Notes: generated from the sequence alone by a model not told the origin. A stretch of 64,000 nucleotides of DNA from Branchiostoma floridae (GCF_000003815.2 NC_049986.1:12512968-12576967); one strand, 5' to 3'. Positions 10,701 to 24,178 are shown, numbered from the stretch's first letter. Made by a program: numbers and translations.

Positions 10701-13700
10701 GGCCAGTGCCTGGAAAAGATCCAAGGACAAGTTTTCATCTGATTCAAAACACTTATTCCTGCTGAAATTCTAGCCTGGTAACCCCTCTCAACAAGCCTAC
10801 TTAGGCCACAGCAAGGAAACGTTTGGATGACATCCATGCCCTTATCAATTTTTGCCTGAATGTAGAAAATTTTTTTTTCTTCTTTGGAGAACATGACGAG
10901 AAAGTAACAAAATTGTCAAATATGTTGTGTTGTAGCCTAATGATTGTACATTTGTACTTATAGAAGTGACACTAGCAAGGTAGCCATAACTGTAGTTGTA
11001 AAAGTGAAACTACAAAATACAATAGTTGCAAGAGTGGCATTGCTATTGAAGTCATGAATGTAGTTCCCAACTTGGTAAAGAATACCAGTCTACCACACTT
11101 GTGTCACTTTTACTACACTATAGTTCAATTCTTGAATAAATGAATGAAGGATTTTTTGTCCGTGCTACCATTTTTAGCACTTCAATTTTTGTTATGTTTA
11201 TGGTGTCTATTTTGAAAATGTAGCCATGTTTTTTTTTTACCCATCTTGTCTTCTTTGCCCTATCTCATTATTCTTGCAGTCTGCATAGTACACACTTTTG
11301 TCATCCATAGAGATGACTTGCTGTGGCCTTAGGGTACCCGGGTGTTTCACTGGCTCAAGTCTGCAGTGTCCTTGTTCTGACAGCTTATCTTTCCAGCTGA
11401 CCTTTCTAATCACTGTTGACCAGTGAGCAAAGTAATGGAAACCAACCCCATAAATATGCTCTGGCTTGCATTAATGGCCTTGACAGGCAGGCAACACTCC
11501 CTGCACTGTAGAGATAGTAGCGAGCTCACGGTGGTATGATTGCCACACTTTGAAAATCAATATTCAACTGAATATTCCACAGTTGAAAGAGATAGAAACA
11601 TACATGTATGGCATATTCATAAGTCTAGTAGGATGCCTAGCACTTATCTCTTATGGTTGATTGAAAATTATTGGGTTGTCAATCAAGGAAATATGTGACA
11701 TTTTCAGGCGTATCCAGATGAAGTATTGTAAAAAAGAAAAGCACATACAAACTAGAATCTTAAATTGAAATATTTGTGGGTAAAATTAACATAACTGTTA
11801 TTTACCGTCTCCTTGAATCCGTTTGACAGCCATCTATTCTGCACCACAGCTGTGACAGAGGATGGTGGATTGGCCAGGTCGTCAAATGCGTCCAATAGGA
11901 TAAAGTCTAGCACCACATCATAGAAAGATAAACACATCACCTGAAACATGTACCGTACATGTAAGTATATTAAAAACAGTTATTACAAATGGTGTCAAAA
12001 ATTGGAACTGATTTTCAACATATTACAGTATATGTGTCATTTTCCTTCACATTTTCAACTTTGGTAAAAAAAAAAGAAAGACAGCCACAAAAAGTCCCAA
12101 GTTTTCAGTTTTCTACCAAATTCTGCCTAGCAACAGAATGTAACAACTTTCAAAAGATTCTCACGACACAACAAAGTTGTCCTCATACAATGTGAATAAT
12201 AAGCATAATAAGAGCTCAGCAAGTAAACTTTATGGCAGAAATCCTGTGAAAGGACTAAAATAAAACCAAGTTGGGTACGTCAAAACATCTAGATCTTCAA
12301 AAAACACACCATAAACATGGTAACAAGAATTGGCACAAGATGTGTTAAATAGAGCCCTTCAGACGTACCCCCCGGGCCCTCAGCTCCTCAGCCATGCTCT
12401 CCCAGTTGCTGGAGTCTTCACAATATCTCAACATGTCTTCAAAGGCTTGCTGGAAGTCCTTAGGATCCTATGAATGTGAAAACAGACATAAAAGGTTCAT
12501 GCATTTAATGTAAGACAATCATACTGGGATTGGCAAAAACATGAAGAAGAGATTTGGATAAAACAGACTGGCACCTCACATCAAGTGGGCTGAAAAAACT
12601 TTCTCCTTGCTGCTTGCTGTCTAACATTTTGAACAACACAAATTAATTAAGTACCAGAAAGCTAATTCAAGGTTTGAGTTAAAGCCAATATGTGTAATGA
12701 ATCTGAACTCACTCAACTTTTGTATTCTATATCTATACAACTTTTTCATACTGTTGCATTGCTAAGATGTAGGTATGTGAATGTTAATGTTTACATTTTG
12801 TATGAAGTGATGATTTAGAGTTGTATCATTCTGTAGTTGTATACAGCCGGTATAACTGCCCTTTGGCATAACACACCAGTTTTTTGAGCTGGAGATGATA
12901 AAGTGAAGAAACATGTACCTTCTCTGCTCTCCACATGAGTTCTGATATCATCTCCTTCCCTGTCTCAATCATCCACTGTCTCACCGTCTCATCCTCAAAT
13001 AACAACTGAAAACCAATGAGGTAGAGTGTGAACAACCCTAAAACTTATTAATGAGGCAAACTTACACTTAAAGCAAGATTGTCAAATTGTCAAAGTGGTA
13101 GGCAAGTTAAATTGACAACAGTAGCTTTGGTTGGGTCTTAGGAAAGAGGCTCTATCAATTGACAAGTGAAGCATACCTATATCCATTTAACAGCATGTGT
13201 GCAGTGACTAAGGATGTAAAGTGACAAGTTAGTTCTTGCCTCACCTGGAATGCTTGTCTAACACAGTGGAGCTTTGCAATGAATTCTCTGTTAGAGAGAC
13301 AGTCCAACATTTCGGTTCTGGAAAAGGAAAGCAGAAAAGAAGCATTTTTTTGTACACTCCTGGTGATAATATAACATTCTGAAATTGATCATGGATCTAA
13401 ACACAGTAAGGCCATAACGGGGGCCGCCCTAAGATGCCCCCTGCCCTAAGATGCTGGGATTTTTTGCTGATCTTATTATGCATAAGTACGCCGTGTTTGT
13501 TGCCACTGACTTTGATGATTAGAAAGGTAAATAAACCAAGTCCAAACAAACAGCTTTTTTTTTCTCTTAAATTTTTTTTTACACATGTTCACTTCCCCTT
13601 TTTTTAAAGACAGAATTTTCACAATAATGTTGGTACTGCCAAATCACTGTGGTCACCTGGTACAGTCAAACCTGCCCATCCAACCAACTCTATCCACCAA

Positions 13701-16700
13701 CTCCAGTCAACAACCACTCTGAGACGGTCCCGTCCTATTTTGCATAGTAATGCACCAGTACTAGGTATTGGTGGCTCGTGGCCATAAATAAACAACCAAT
13801 AAAAAACAGCCACACAACTGTCATACACATAAGAAACAAAGCTTCACAAAACACTACAAATATTGGTCTTCAAATGTTTGTTTAGTAGAAGACCGGCCAT
13901 AGAAAAAAAAAACATAAGTATCACCGCCGTTGTTTTCCCCAGGGAGCGTGGCCCCGCAGGTGGCAGACGAGCGAACGCCCAAAAGACTTGTTACTTTAAA
14001 AATGGTTCGTACCGTCTATAAAAATGAAGCTTCATAGAGTGATGTCGAATATGTTTCCCAATATGTACACAGAGTTTTTTGTGATTTTGGCGTTGTCGTT
14101 TTTCGTAATGATTTTGTTAGTCGGGCCGCCGCATTCAGTGCATTTTGCCCATTTCCCATGAAAACACAACCTGGATTGTGAAAGATTTAGCCCTCCTCGC
14201 GGGAGACAAGAAGCACACACAATCACAATTCTACTGTCAAAAGAAAGCTAATATATCATAAAATTAGAATTTTTATTTATGTTTGTCTAAATTGGTCACC
14301 AGCTTCCGAAGAGAGCAAATTTCCAAAAGCGGGGCAAGTTAGGGCGCACTATTTAACGCGGCTCAAAATCGGAATTTATATTCACGATAACGTCCTCGGT
14401 GTTTGCCAGTTGTAACGCGGAGGGTGAAGAGTTCATGAACAGTATGGATGCCTTTGTAAAGAAGGAAGCGTGGCTCTCTGGCGATAGAGAATGATCACAG
14501 ACACACAAGATCTGCCGTGGCTGAGAAACGATCTTTATTCTTCACTGTCACATCCTCTCTCTCTGTGTCCCAACTCTCTGAACTGAACCCTCATCCCTGG
14601 TGTCCCTTCTTTTTATCTCTTAGCTGGGTGCTGACGTAAACAAAACAAATTCTTCCCACATGTACTCAACGGGTCATTAATTAACTGTGATCGCCCCTTT
14701 GTTCTTCCTTATCTCATCTACTGGTCAGCTAAAATACAAGATGTTTATCTGTTTCTGTTAATTTCTGAGAAACCTTCCCAAGAATCATTTTAAACGGATG
14801 TTGTCAATATGGGCTCTATTACATCCCCCTGCTTTGAAACAAATGCGTCCCCGCATTTTACAACATTAACAGCGACTCTGACAGAACAAAAAGAGTAACA
14901 AGTCAGTTGCATCAGTGACATATTGATTGATATATGACAAACAGATCTGAGTGGAGAAACACTAGCTTCCCAGTATCAGGTCTAAATCACAATGTGAAAG
15001 ACATACAGTATAGTATGAAATCTGTATCGAAAATCTCGTCAATGGATCAAGAGTTCAGTCATCAAGTCCATGCTTCAATGTTCATGTTCAGGTCGCAATC
15101 TGCGTGATCCTGGGGTCACCATCACTCAGGTCGTCGTTGTTGCTCTAGGGTCTGCTCCGCTCAGGTGCACCAGTTGTCTCTCTGTCCTCCCCTTGCTTCC
15201 TCGTCCTCACGGCGGCTGTGTCCTGTCCTTGCCCAATTGGCTGCCAGTGTGGCTTGTCGGGATCAGGTCACAGGCCCGTTGAATCCTTGGTCCTTCGCTG
15301 GTGGGGTGCCCTTTGTGGCGTCTCCTCCACCGTGTCTGGACCATTTACACCCTCCATAAGTGACTCTCGCTTCGCCACTGTCTGGGTTTATCTCCTGCGA
15401 GGTAGAGCATTGTACAACCTGGCCACACCGTCTTGCAACCTTCGCTAGACCCTGCACTAATTTCAGATGTTCATCTCTAGTCTATCACTAGCATAAGCTG
15501 AGCTCCTGGGGTGTAGGATTTAACTGACTTTGCTATCAGCTGAGCCTTCATGACGCCCAAACATCCCCGCTAACCGGCAACATTTGCCCGAATGTCTGGC
15601 TTTCCACGGACATCAATCCGGCAGTCAGCTCCATCCCCACTGGCTTACGGACCCAAGGACTCTCACAAACATTCTTCACTACAATGATAACTGTCGTCTG
15701 TCTTTCCATGGCTAAACTACTTGACTGAGAAACAACAAACTGCTTTTACCCTGCCCATTCCTACAAAAATCTATCATGTGTTTGACATAAGGCCATAGTT
15801 CAAGCTAGGTCTCACTAGGCACGCTCAATACCGACCCCACCCCGGGAGTCTGCAGAGTTCCCCTACCCCCTGCTCAACCGTGGCTGTCGATAGAGCTCCT
15901 GTCGACCTATCCTAACTGGAGTCCCTCTCAAAAACTTGCAAGTATCATTGTCTACAACTAGTACAAGGCTAACATACACGTGCACAGCAGAACAGAATCT
16001 GACCTACTTTTCCGTCCACCACTCAAACAAATAACAAGGAAAACTACCCTCTAATTGATATGTTTCTGATTTGCTTTGTTTCTCAGACTAATTCCGAACC
16101 ACGGAGAGAATTTCCTAAAGCCAAATTCAAAATCACACGAGTTCACTTGGGACATTCAGATCATTCCAGGAAAAGTCTATTAAACTCCACTGTACTCAGC
16201 TAACTAACATTGTGGGATCGACACTTCACGGCTTTTTTCTTACATCATGTTACCACACCAACTAAACAACCTGTATTTTGAGAACCTATTTTTTGCTGTC
16301 TAACGAGAACTACGGTCCACCTTGTGTTGCCCCTACATAACCTACAAAGTTTACACTACAATCTACAGATTTACGCTACACAGAATCAGACTAGGTGGCC
16401 AGGTCACAATGCTCAAAACCAAGCAAAGGCAAGCTCTCACCGGACTGGTTGTGGTCTGTAGTCATCTTCCGTGGCCTTGGAGTCGTCCGGTTGTTCATGC
16501 TGGGCCGCGCCGGGCTCACGGTGCTCTGGAGTGGTCGTCTCTTGTGGTCTTGTAGCCGGCGTCCGAGGGTTGGTCATAGTCCCTCCCATCCCGTGCAGGG
16601 AGATATTACCGGATCCATGCAGACAACGCCATGTAAAGAAGGAAGCGTGGCTCTCTGGCGATAGAGAATGATCACAGACACACAAGATCTGCCGTGGCTG

Positions 16701-19700
16701 AGAAACGATCTTTATTCTTCACTGTCACATCCTCTCTCTCTGTGTCCCAACTCTCTGAACTGAACCCTCATCCCTGGTGTCCCTTCTTTTTATCTCTTAG
16801 CTGGGTGCTGACGTAAACAAAACAAATTCTTCCCACATGTACTCAACGGGTCATTAATTAACTGTGATCGCCCCTTTGTTCTTCCTTATCTCATCTACTG
16901 GTCAGCTAAAATACAAGATGTTTATCTGTTTCTGTTAATTTCTGAGAAACCTTCCCAAGAATCATTTTAAACGGATGTTGTCAATATGGGCTCTATTACA
17001 CCTTCCTTATTCAAGTATGGTCTCTAGATGAATGTGTTAAAAATTCATCGATCAAAACTTGACCACTCTTTGGCAACTAGTGATGGAGCGCCGTGAGTTC
17101 GAGCGCGTAAAAAGGGGGGGCATCTTAGGGCGGACCCCGTTATATCAAATAGATAATATATATAATTTAGTTTACAAAAATAGCAGAGTTAACAACAGAG
17201 CTAATGGCCAATCAGCACTCCCGGAACTGGTTTTACTGGCCAATCAGCACTCCAGGCACTGGTATAATGGCCAATTAGCAGGGAGGTCACAGCAGGTAAA
17301 GCAACAGCAACTGATTCTAAAGCTGAGCCTGTAACACTCATTGTAAATTTCACACACATAGGACCAAGGATTTATTGACTACATGTAGGTGTGTAGAAGC
17401 TTTACAAACATTGAGTACAGTGTGTGTGAATGGTCTTCCCACTGCAGGTGGTAAATCAAACAAATTAGAAGAAAGTGGATATGCTGATTTTATGTCTGAA
17501 CTTTTTATGTCTACACTTAAAACTCAGCAATAACAACTAAAAGTTTTGCCATATCAAGATTCCAACACAGAAAAGGGTTTTGTCATGATGTTCCTGCCGG
17601 TAAGAATTTCTTGGCACTATTGACAAGATGCTAGTCCATTATTTGACTACACTGCTGTGGGATTCCCTGACACGGGTGGCCAGCAATCGGCTAGTCTTCA
17701 CACCTTACCACAGTCTCCAAGCAACTCTGTCCAGCAGATTAACGTTGGTCAGGCCGCACACCTTACTGTCCTTCCTAGCAAGTTGCAACCAAAATTTCCT
17801 TGGTCTACCATGACCTCTACCATGATCTGCCATGAACTACAATTTGGCAATGGCATTGAAGCAGCCACTGCCTTACACAACATGTCCATACCACTGGCGG
17901 AGTTGGTGTGACCGTAGCACTGTGGCAATGACGACAACCACAAGTCTAGCATACATAGCAGCTGAAGACATTGAGTGTTGGGGTTTGATGCCATGGATCC
18001 AACTAATCATGGCTCTGTTATTGTGGCACAATCGCTCACTAGAGACCCAGTGGAGCCTGGCTTTAACAGGTACCTTAATAAGCCTTTTTGAAGGGTAGAT
18101 GTCTGGAAGTTAGTATAGGCAGGAACTTTTAAAATCTTCCCCAAGGCTCCTGTTAATAGAAATATTTGGACAACACAAATTAGACGTTCCTGTCAGTAAC
18201 ATTTTCTTGTACTGTTGACATATTGATATTTCTTTCAAAAGCTCTGCTGACAGACATATAAAAAAAGAAGTACACACAAAAAAGTACCTTGGTGTCCGAC
18301 AGGGAATCTCTTCATTGTGTAACAGTCCCCGTGCTGCCTCATACAGCTCTAAGGTGACAGGAACAATAGGGGTCTTCTCTCCTGATGCCAGCTCATCCTC
18401 ATAGTCATCCTGTAACTCTTGCAACTACCAGAAAAAGACAACACAACTTGTAAAAAAACTTTCCTAGCCAAGCACTTCCTAATGCTACTCTGGTTATAAT
18501 TTAAATGAACTACTAAAGTAAATTTTAACAATCATGGTTTAATCAGATTTATTTCAAATGCATTTTATTTTCTTTTTAACTTGGCAATAAAATTTAAGGA
18601 ATACAATTCCAAGATGCTAAAATTTCCCAAACTTGGTCAAAAGTATTCTGTAATATCTATACAGAATAGCCATCCAGGTCTTTGGTGACATACATTTGAC
18701 CTGAATGTGTACATGTATATTGTATTTGAACAATAATATATATTTTTTGTGGTTGTATGAAATTCTATTCTATGTGTAATAAATTTCAGTACAAAAAGAG
18801 CTTGAAACAATCTCTGAGGCTCTTGCGTACGTAGATGCCGGGAACCAGTAAAGACAGGATTGACGTAGTTGGACCAAAGGTTACTCCTTTCATTCTCTTA
18901 GAACCAGGGTAATTTGAGTCCACTGACGTGACATATTCAACCCTTCCTCTTATCATAAGTGCAAGCCCATTAATTCCACGCACCAATGTTATGGACAAGA
19001 ATATCAATGTCTTACTTGCCAGACATGTTAAAGTTAAGAAAGTGCACTCTGCTCTCACTCTAAGCTACAAAGAACAATTCTAGTGACCCTCGAAGGATAA
19101 GGTCGGTCTCGTCACACACAGATATTATTGTGACTAACTTGGTTGCTATGCATTTGAAGTCTTATCGCATGTATAGCTAAGGCCATGTTGATTTGTTTAT
19201 ATGGATGACATTCGCGCGTGCATCAATTTACAGCTGTTTCCCCCAAAAAACATACTGTTAATCATACAAAGCAGCTGGTGATAAAATGCCATAGATTGGG
19301 AAAATGAATACTAATGTCATCGAATGCTAAAGTCAAGGTCAAAGAAGAAGATGTGAAAGAACAAAAATGAAGAATCTATTATTGTTCAGTCATTTGCTCA
19401 ACCTTCCTGACCACTCAGACTTCATAATGACGCCAACTTTTTGACCAAACTTTTTTCTTTATTCGCACGCTCTCTTGGGGTTCCCAGAGGATGTCATCCA
19501 TATACTAGTAATGAAATCAACATGACAGGTTTTTCTAGGGTGGGTCAGGAAACACAACATTTTTTTTCTAGGCAAAGTGTATTATTTTGTAGATCACTGT
19601 GACCAAAATACATGTAATACAAAAACAAATCCCTAGATACCAACCCTAATTTTTCAGGACTCTAATTGGAAACACATTCAATATTGATTTTCCTAGGCCT

Positions 19701-22700
19701 AAATACTGTACCTGTTCAGCTTGGAATGTACTAGTACCATCTGTAGAAGGGGGGCTAACACACTCAGGGGACAGCCAGTCTAACATGTCTACAAGAGACT
19801 CCTAATGAGAAAAAAAGTGGGGAGGGGTGGGGTGGTTTTAGAAAAGCGAGCAGAATAACTTAGTAAACGTAAATGTGTGAAGAAATAAAAGTATCCCTTC
19901 AATTCTAAGTGACAGCTTAGATATGCCAATGTGGTTACCTTAACCCCATCTATGCTGTATTCTACAGTAATCAATACAGATTGTATGTATTGATGCACAT
20001 GACTAGTCATAGAGAGGGTTAAGTACATCTGAGGAAGTGAAGATCAATTGTTTGCATTGATTGAAAAGAGTTCCTTATTAAAACAAGAAAAGAAGCAATA
20101 TAAGAGAAGCAACATTAAAGATTGAAATGGATTTGAAATCTGAAACAGAATGCAATCAAGAAATGACGGGAAATCTGGGGAAAGAGTACAAACTACAATG
20201 AAAATAGGATTTTAAAAGGGTTCTGTGTTTTTCTTGTGCTATTCCTACCTCTTCAGCGGATACAAATGAGCCAGTGGAGGAGGTCTCATCTCTGCGCCAG
20301 TCTGCCTGTAAGTACAGCTGGTCCAGCTCGGAGATGGCGTCCAAACCAGTCATGGTCGTGTCTCGGGACAGGTTACTACAGACAGGAGATACAACTGTCA
20401 AATTTCAGCATTTTCTTTTACTTATTCTTTAATATGGTAAGTTGCCACAGTCCAAAAAAGTTTGGTGTATTGGTCTTCACTGTGTAGAAAGAACATAGTG
20501 ATAGATTAACATATAGGACAGGCTACTGTAGGCATGGACAGAAGACAGAACTGTTAATCATCGGAATTTCGTAAACTTTCTTTGGAACAAGTTGACAGAG
20601 TAAAGAATACCGATTGCTGCATTGGGCTTCTATAGCAGGTATGTATGTAACATACATGTAAAGCTCATTATTTCGTGGACAGAGAAAGATAGATAATAGA
20701 AGGAATTAAATATAAATAAGAAATTTTGGAATAGAACATATTCCTGACCTACTATCACCCTTTAAAATCCATTTCCATTCATTTCTACATTTGTCTGAAT
20801 CTTTTGAAATGCTTTGATTATTTTTTAAGTAGACATGTACATTTGTATTTGTATCAACTACTCACGCTATGGAATGGTCCAGGAGAATGTTTCTCCCATC
20901 CTCCTGTAGTCTGTACGCTCTCTGGAGTAATCTTTCTACTCGCTCGACCAACTCAGTATCATCAGCACCCTGGAAATTAAAACAGTACATCAAACTACAT
21001 CTATCTTAACGCAACTGTGGTTGCTATGCAAAGTTGCCATGCCAGAGTGACCAGTATGAGTCAGATGACCACAGCCTGTCACAAGAAAGTTGAGCAAGAC
21101 ATAATCAACAAAAGGTCGAAATGGAAAGTATAGAGACGTATTCTTTTGATCATTACACAATTTTTAAGTATCAGCCAATATTCACATATTACCAAGCCCC
21201 TTTAAAGGCTCAATTTTAGGTGAAAACAAAAATATGCAACCCTCTGTCAATTTTAAAATCAGACAACGTTCTGGTAAAACAAATACAACCAAAGCTCATC
21301 AACTATAAGACCTAAGAGTAAGAGTTTTTGTGTGATGAATATTCTAAAGGAAATAATACCCTCTGGGAAGTCACTAATGGATTTTCTTAAAGTTTATACC
21401 ACTGCCCCAGCTGCCTCATTTTGATTTTCTAGACACTCTTGGGCAAGTGCCATTGATACATTTTCTTAATAAAGTCTCGACGTCTCATACCTCAGCCCCA
21501 GCTGCCCCCTCCCCCCTCTCCAGCTCCATGACTCTTTCCTCTACTCTCATGGTCGCTATCTCCTCCCAGCAGCTGATGGCATGTTCCAGGTGCTGCATAC
21601 CTGAAGGTCAGATGCATACACAGGTAATAGTAAGGACATCACAAATGCACTAAATGTGAATTCAACAAACGTTAACAAGGCATAGAAATTGAACGGCTTG
21701 AATATCAAACAGTTAAATCATCCCATGCAACAATATGCAGGCAAGGGACAAAGACTGCAATATGAAACTTTTAGACATGAATTTTTATCAGCAGGAAGTT
21801 CCAAACCTTTTCATTAATTTGTGTTCTTAATTCATAAAGCATACCTTCGGCAGTGACTAAAAGCACAACAAAAGCTGGCCCCCAAACTGTACCTTTAGGA
21901 GTGACTAAAAGCACATCAAGGCTGGACCCTGAAGGTACGACTAAAAGCACAACAAGGCAGGACCCTTAGGCTATTGAAACATACATTGACAAAAAAAACT
22001 ACCAACAAAGTTCACACATACTAGTAACACACTGAGAACACTTAAGATACTAGCCCATGCATGTTTTAGACATAAACATTTACAAAAAGCACAAGATGTT
22101 GATAAACATTGGTGGCACACCTTTCAACCCTGGATGATTTTACACATGGAAGAGACAGAGAGACAGAGGATGAAACATGACAGTCAGTGTATTGAAGTAA
22201 TTAGTACAGGAAAAAGTTCTACCAAACAAAAGGGCTACATACATGAAATGATGGGAAAATGATGACAAAGTGGTGGCATATCAAATTTCTTTCTCACTAT
22301 ACTTCAGCTGACATGTAAACTGGGTCTTGTACATTTGTAGTCCTCTAGCATATTTTCAAAAGCTACATGTGCACGAAAGGATACAGTTGACAGAAAGGGT
22401 TTATACATTATTTATACATAGATTATGTAGAAACAGTGTTTGAGATTGTGTGTCTTCATGCATGAAACATGTTGACTGTGTTGGTTAACATAGTATACAC
22501 AAACTTTTATACTGAGTACACATATGGTACACAGGTTGTGCTTTGTCTGTACGTGTTAGTACAACTTGAGCACAATAAAACATACAGACAGGCTGAATAG
22601 AAGTTCGAAACTGGAACTATGCAGCTCTAAATGTCTTACTGAGGGATGACTGTGGTGCGATAGATGTTGGTTAGCTGAGGAATGAGTCCTCTCTACTATA

Positions 22701-23564
22701 TAGAACAAAAACTCACCTGTCTGAAAGATCTGTGCAGGTGCCATGTCGATGTGTTCCATCTGCATGGTCCTCTCCGAGCAGGCGCTGCGGACGGAAGTGA
22801 GCGATCCGTGCAGGCTGGACCGCGTGAGAGAGTGGCGTCTACTCGTGTTACTTGATGCAGATGCTGTGCTGATGGTCCGTACATGGCTTCCTACCATTGG
22901 GGATGGACATAAGAAGTGTAAATTGAGAAATAAAGGTAGAAACTTTGGATTCTAAGATTCTCCTACCATGAAAACATAATAGAGATTTACGTATGACATT
23001 TTCAACAACTGTTACAACTAAGTCACAGACGAAATATGCTATATCTGAAAGGCCTTGACCATTTACTACATTATCCAGTTGCTTGAGTAACTAAAACTTG
23101 AAAATTGTGTACCAACTAGCTTTGCCCAGGATCACTGCATAACATCAAAAGAAGCAAAGTGTTGCTTGTCAATGAGAAGCAAAGTGCAGATAATATGACA
23201 TCTACAAGAGAAAAATTACAACAATGTTTTGAGTCTATTCCTGAATTGTCCACTCAATGTGAAATAGGAGATTCTAGTATGTATCAATGCTTCAAATGGG
23301 TGCAGACTATAATATACAAACGGTGGCTATACCAATATGTTGCAAACCTTTCCCACCTCCATCCACATTAGCAGGACTCCTGGCCCGTGGGGTACTCGTG
23401 CTGACATGCAGACTCAACGCCTCCACAAAGTCTTTCTCCGCAGCCCTGGGGCTGCGTGCGGGGTTTGGTCTCGTTCTACGACGGAAGTATCTCGCTGCAA
23501 TGCTGAGCAAAGTCACGCTGACCGCTACCGCAAAGCCAACTTTGGAGTAGATACTTATCGGCAT
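7713..23564 (-). CDS. MIGA: Mitoguardin (FAM73/MIGA family)
   Basis: Thirteen coding exons give 565 aa: 23564-23357, 22890-22717, 21600-21491, 20969-20866, 20375-20249, 19801-19712, 18424-18288, 13317-13245, 13005-12919, 12467-12369, 11940-11806, 9018-8902 and 7949-7713. All junctions are GT-AG and in phase. The N terminus has a membrane segment (about residues 5-25, KVGFAVAVSVTLL) followed by an RRR cluster, fitting outer mitochondrial membrane anchoring. The conserved C-terminal part includes FYDVVLDFILLDAFDDL and SPVLAWGFLGTDEELK. Mitoguardins act at ER-mitochondria contacts, in lipid transfer and in mitochondrial fusion (established for the family). The ATG at 23564 is the first in the coding exon; a non-coding first exon probably lies at 24179-24240. 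The large intron 13318-18287 holds nested transposons. Assignment rests on recognition of the family pattern. Confidence 0.88.
8670..8860. repeat. Dispersed repeat with CCGC-AAA-TTAAAT motifs
   Basis: The intron contains several diverged copies of ACCGCAAACTTAAATCC and CTGCGAAATTAAAT, plus a TTCGCGGTGG block, in a compact element ending near TTTACAGTA. A weaker related piece is at about 7625-7670. This looks like a high-copy non-autonomous element. Confidence 0.5.
9248..9558. mobile_element. hAT-like MITE with target-site duplication
   Basis: The element starts CAGGGCTCGAAAT and ends with the exact inverted copy ATTTCGAGCCCTG (13-bp TIR). It is flanked by AAAGAGG on both sides (9241-9247 and 9559-9565). 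A CAGGG terminus is typical of hAT elements, although those usually make 8-bp duplications and only 7 bp match here. The 311-bp interior repeats GGGTGCACC several times and has no transposase. Confidence 0.85.
9981..10197. mobile_element. MITE with long imperfect inverted arms
   Basis: The left arm (AACGCTGGGTCACCTTTAT...GTAACCTATATTCGG) pairs with the right arm (CCGTTGTCTG side: GGATATAGGTTACC...AAGGGTGAACTAGCGTT), extending about 60 bp with mismatches. Total length is 217 bp. A related half-motif (AAAGGTCACCC, AAAGGTGAACTAGTGTTACC) lies at about 9095-9135. It sits in a mitoguardin intron. Confidence 0.65.
14455..14823 (-). repeat. LTR (3' LTR for minus orientation)
   Basis: 369-bp terminal repeat, TGTAAAG to CTATTACA on the plus strand, apparently identical to 16632-17000. 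Confidence 0.9.
16632..17000 (-). repeat. LTR (5' LTR for minus orientation)
   Basis: 369-bp terminal repeat, apparently identical to 14455-14823. The bases just inside, read on the minus strand, are TGGCGTTGTC, compatible with a tRNA primer-binding site. Confidence 0.9.
17206..17290. repeat. Three 32-bp units containing GGCCAAT
   Basis: GGCCAATCAGCACTCC-like units start near 17206, 17238 and 17269. Each carries a CCAAT motif. This is a short minisatellite in a mitoguardin intron just right of the TIR element. Confidence 0.7.
20249..20269 (-). other. Candidate phospho-FFAT motif in mitoguardin
   Basis: The last seven codons of this exon read SFVSAEE. This fits a FFAT-like core with F at position 2, S in place of D at 4, A at 5 and E at 7. 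A serine/threonine and acid-rich stretch (DETSSTG) precedes it. FFAT motifs recruit the ER protein VAP, and mitoguardin is known to bind VAP. The motif call is mine and untested. Confidence 0.55.
21853..21970. repeat. Degenerate minisatellite, about three units
   Basis: Units of 37-48 bp sharing GACTAAAAGCACA and GGCTGGACCC start near 21853, 21901 and 21938. It is intronic in mitoguardin. Confidence 0.65.
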
Positions 23565-24178
23565 TCTACCTTTGATGGATCTACAAAATGAAATCAATAA
23601 GCAAGACATAAAGGAAAAGAATGCAATCTTGCATCATTAATACAAAGATTTACAATGTAGAATATTTTTCATACATCACAACAACTAAGACCATTATGAG
23701 TGTGTCAAAACGTTCACCGAGTGTATCTTGAGTTTTAACCATAGGCGAGTACCTATAATGGACACATCTAGGCCAAAACAGCAACAGGTTGGTAGTGACG
23801 CAAGCCAGGCCACAAAATTATGTTAGCCATGTCATGTGATACTTGATCCATCTTTCCAGCTGATCAATCTTCATATCAAGGCTACAATCGTGATCGGAAG
23901 CTAAAATCTACAACTAACGCAGTCTAATACACACAGAGACCTCAAATCACAACAATCAGACATTCCACATGTAACAGATGTGTTGCTTGACCCACGTGTC
24001 TTTCGTTATGATGCAAGAAACCGGAAGATGTCTTGCCACCCTCCCTCCCCCTCTGAGTTTTTTTCGACCCTTATCTTTCATACATGCAGGTATCAAATAA
24101 CTTCTAAGCTGGATAACATCATAGCTTTGCATTTAAGATACAGCATCATTTAAAAACCAATAAAAATGTCCCGATTAC

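Larger units (their letters stand above)
14455..17000 (-). mobile_element. Non-autonomous LTR retrotransposon, intact ends
   Basis: Two LTRs of 369 bp (14455-14823 and 16632-17000) appear identical, begin TG and end CA, and are flanked by CCTT on both sides (14451-14454, 17001-17004). Orientation is minus: a purine tract (AAAGCAGGGGGA) abuts the 14455-14823 LTR, the sequence next to the other LTR starts TGGCG as a primer-binding site would, and the LTR carries AATAAA on the minus strand. The 1.8-kb interior lacks gag-pol; only a short proline/threonine-rich frame (about 16437-16600) follows the leader. Identical LTRs suggest a recent insertion, moved in trans. It sits inside the TIR element at 13414-17143. 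Confidence 0.9.
13414..17143. mobile_element. DNA element with 27-bp TIRs, host of an LTR insertion
   Basis: ATAACGGGGGCCGCCCTAAG and seven more bases at 13414-13440 are matched, inverted, at 17117-17143 with one mismatch in 27. A second partial copy of the GCCCTAAGATGC motif follows the left end. Without the nested LTR element the interval is about 1.2 kb, with no transposase frame. I could not identify a target-site duplication, so the family is open. Confidence 0.65.

Noticed and set aside
14824-16631. Possible gag-pol in the LTR element
   Set aside because: No frame over about 90 codons and no protease, RT or integrase motifs.
18786-19058. 90-codon minus-strand frame with hydrophobic segments in a mitoguardin intron
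   Set aside because: Mitoguardin phases close without it, and I recognise no family or promoter for a nested gene.
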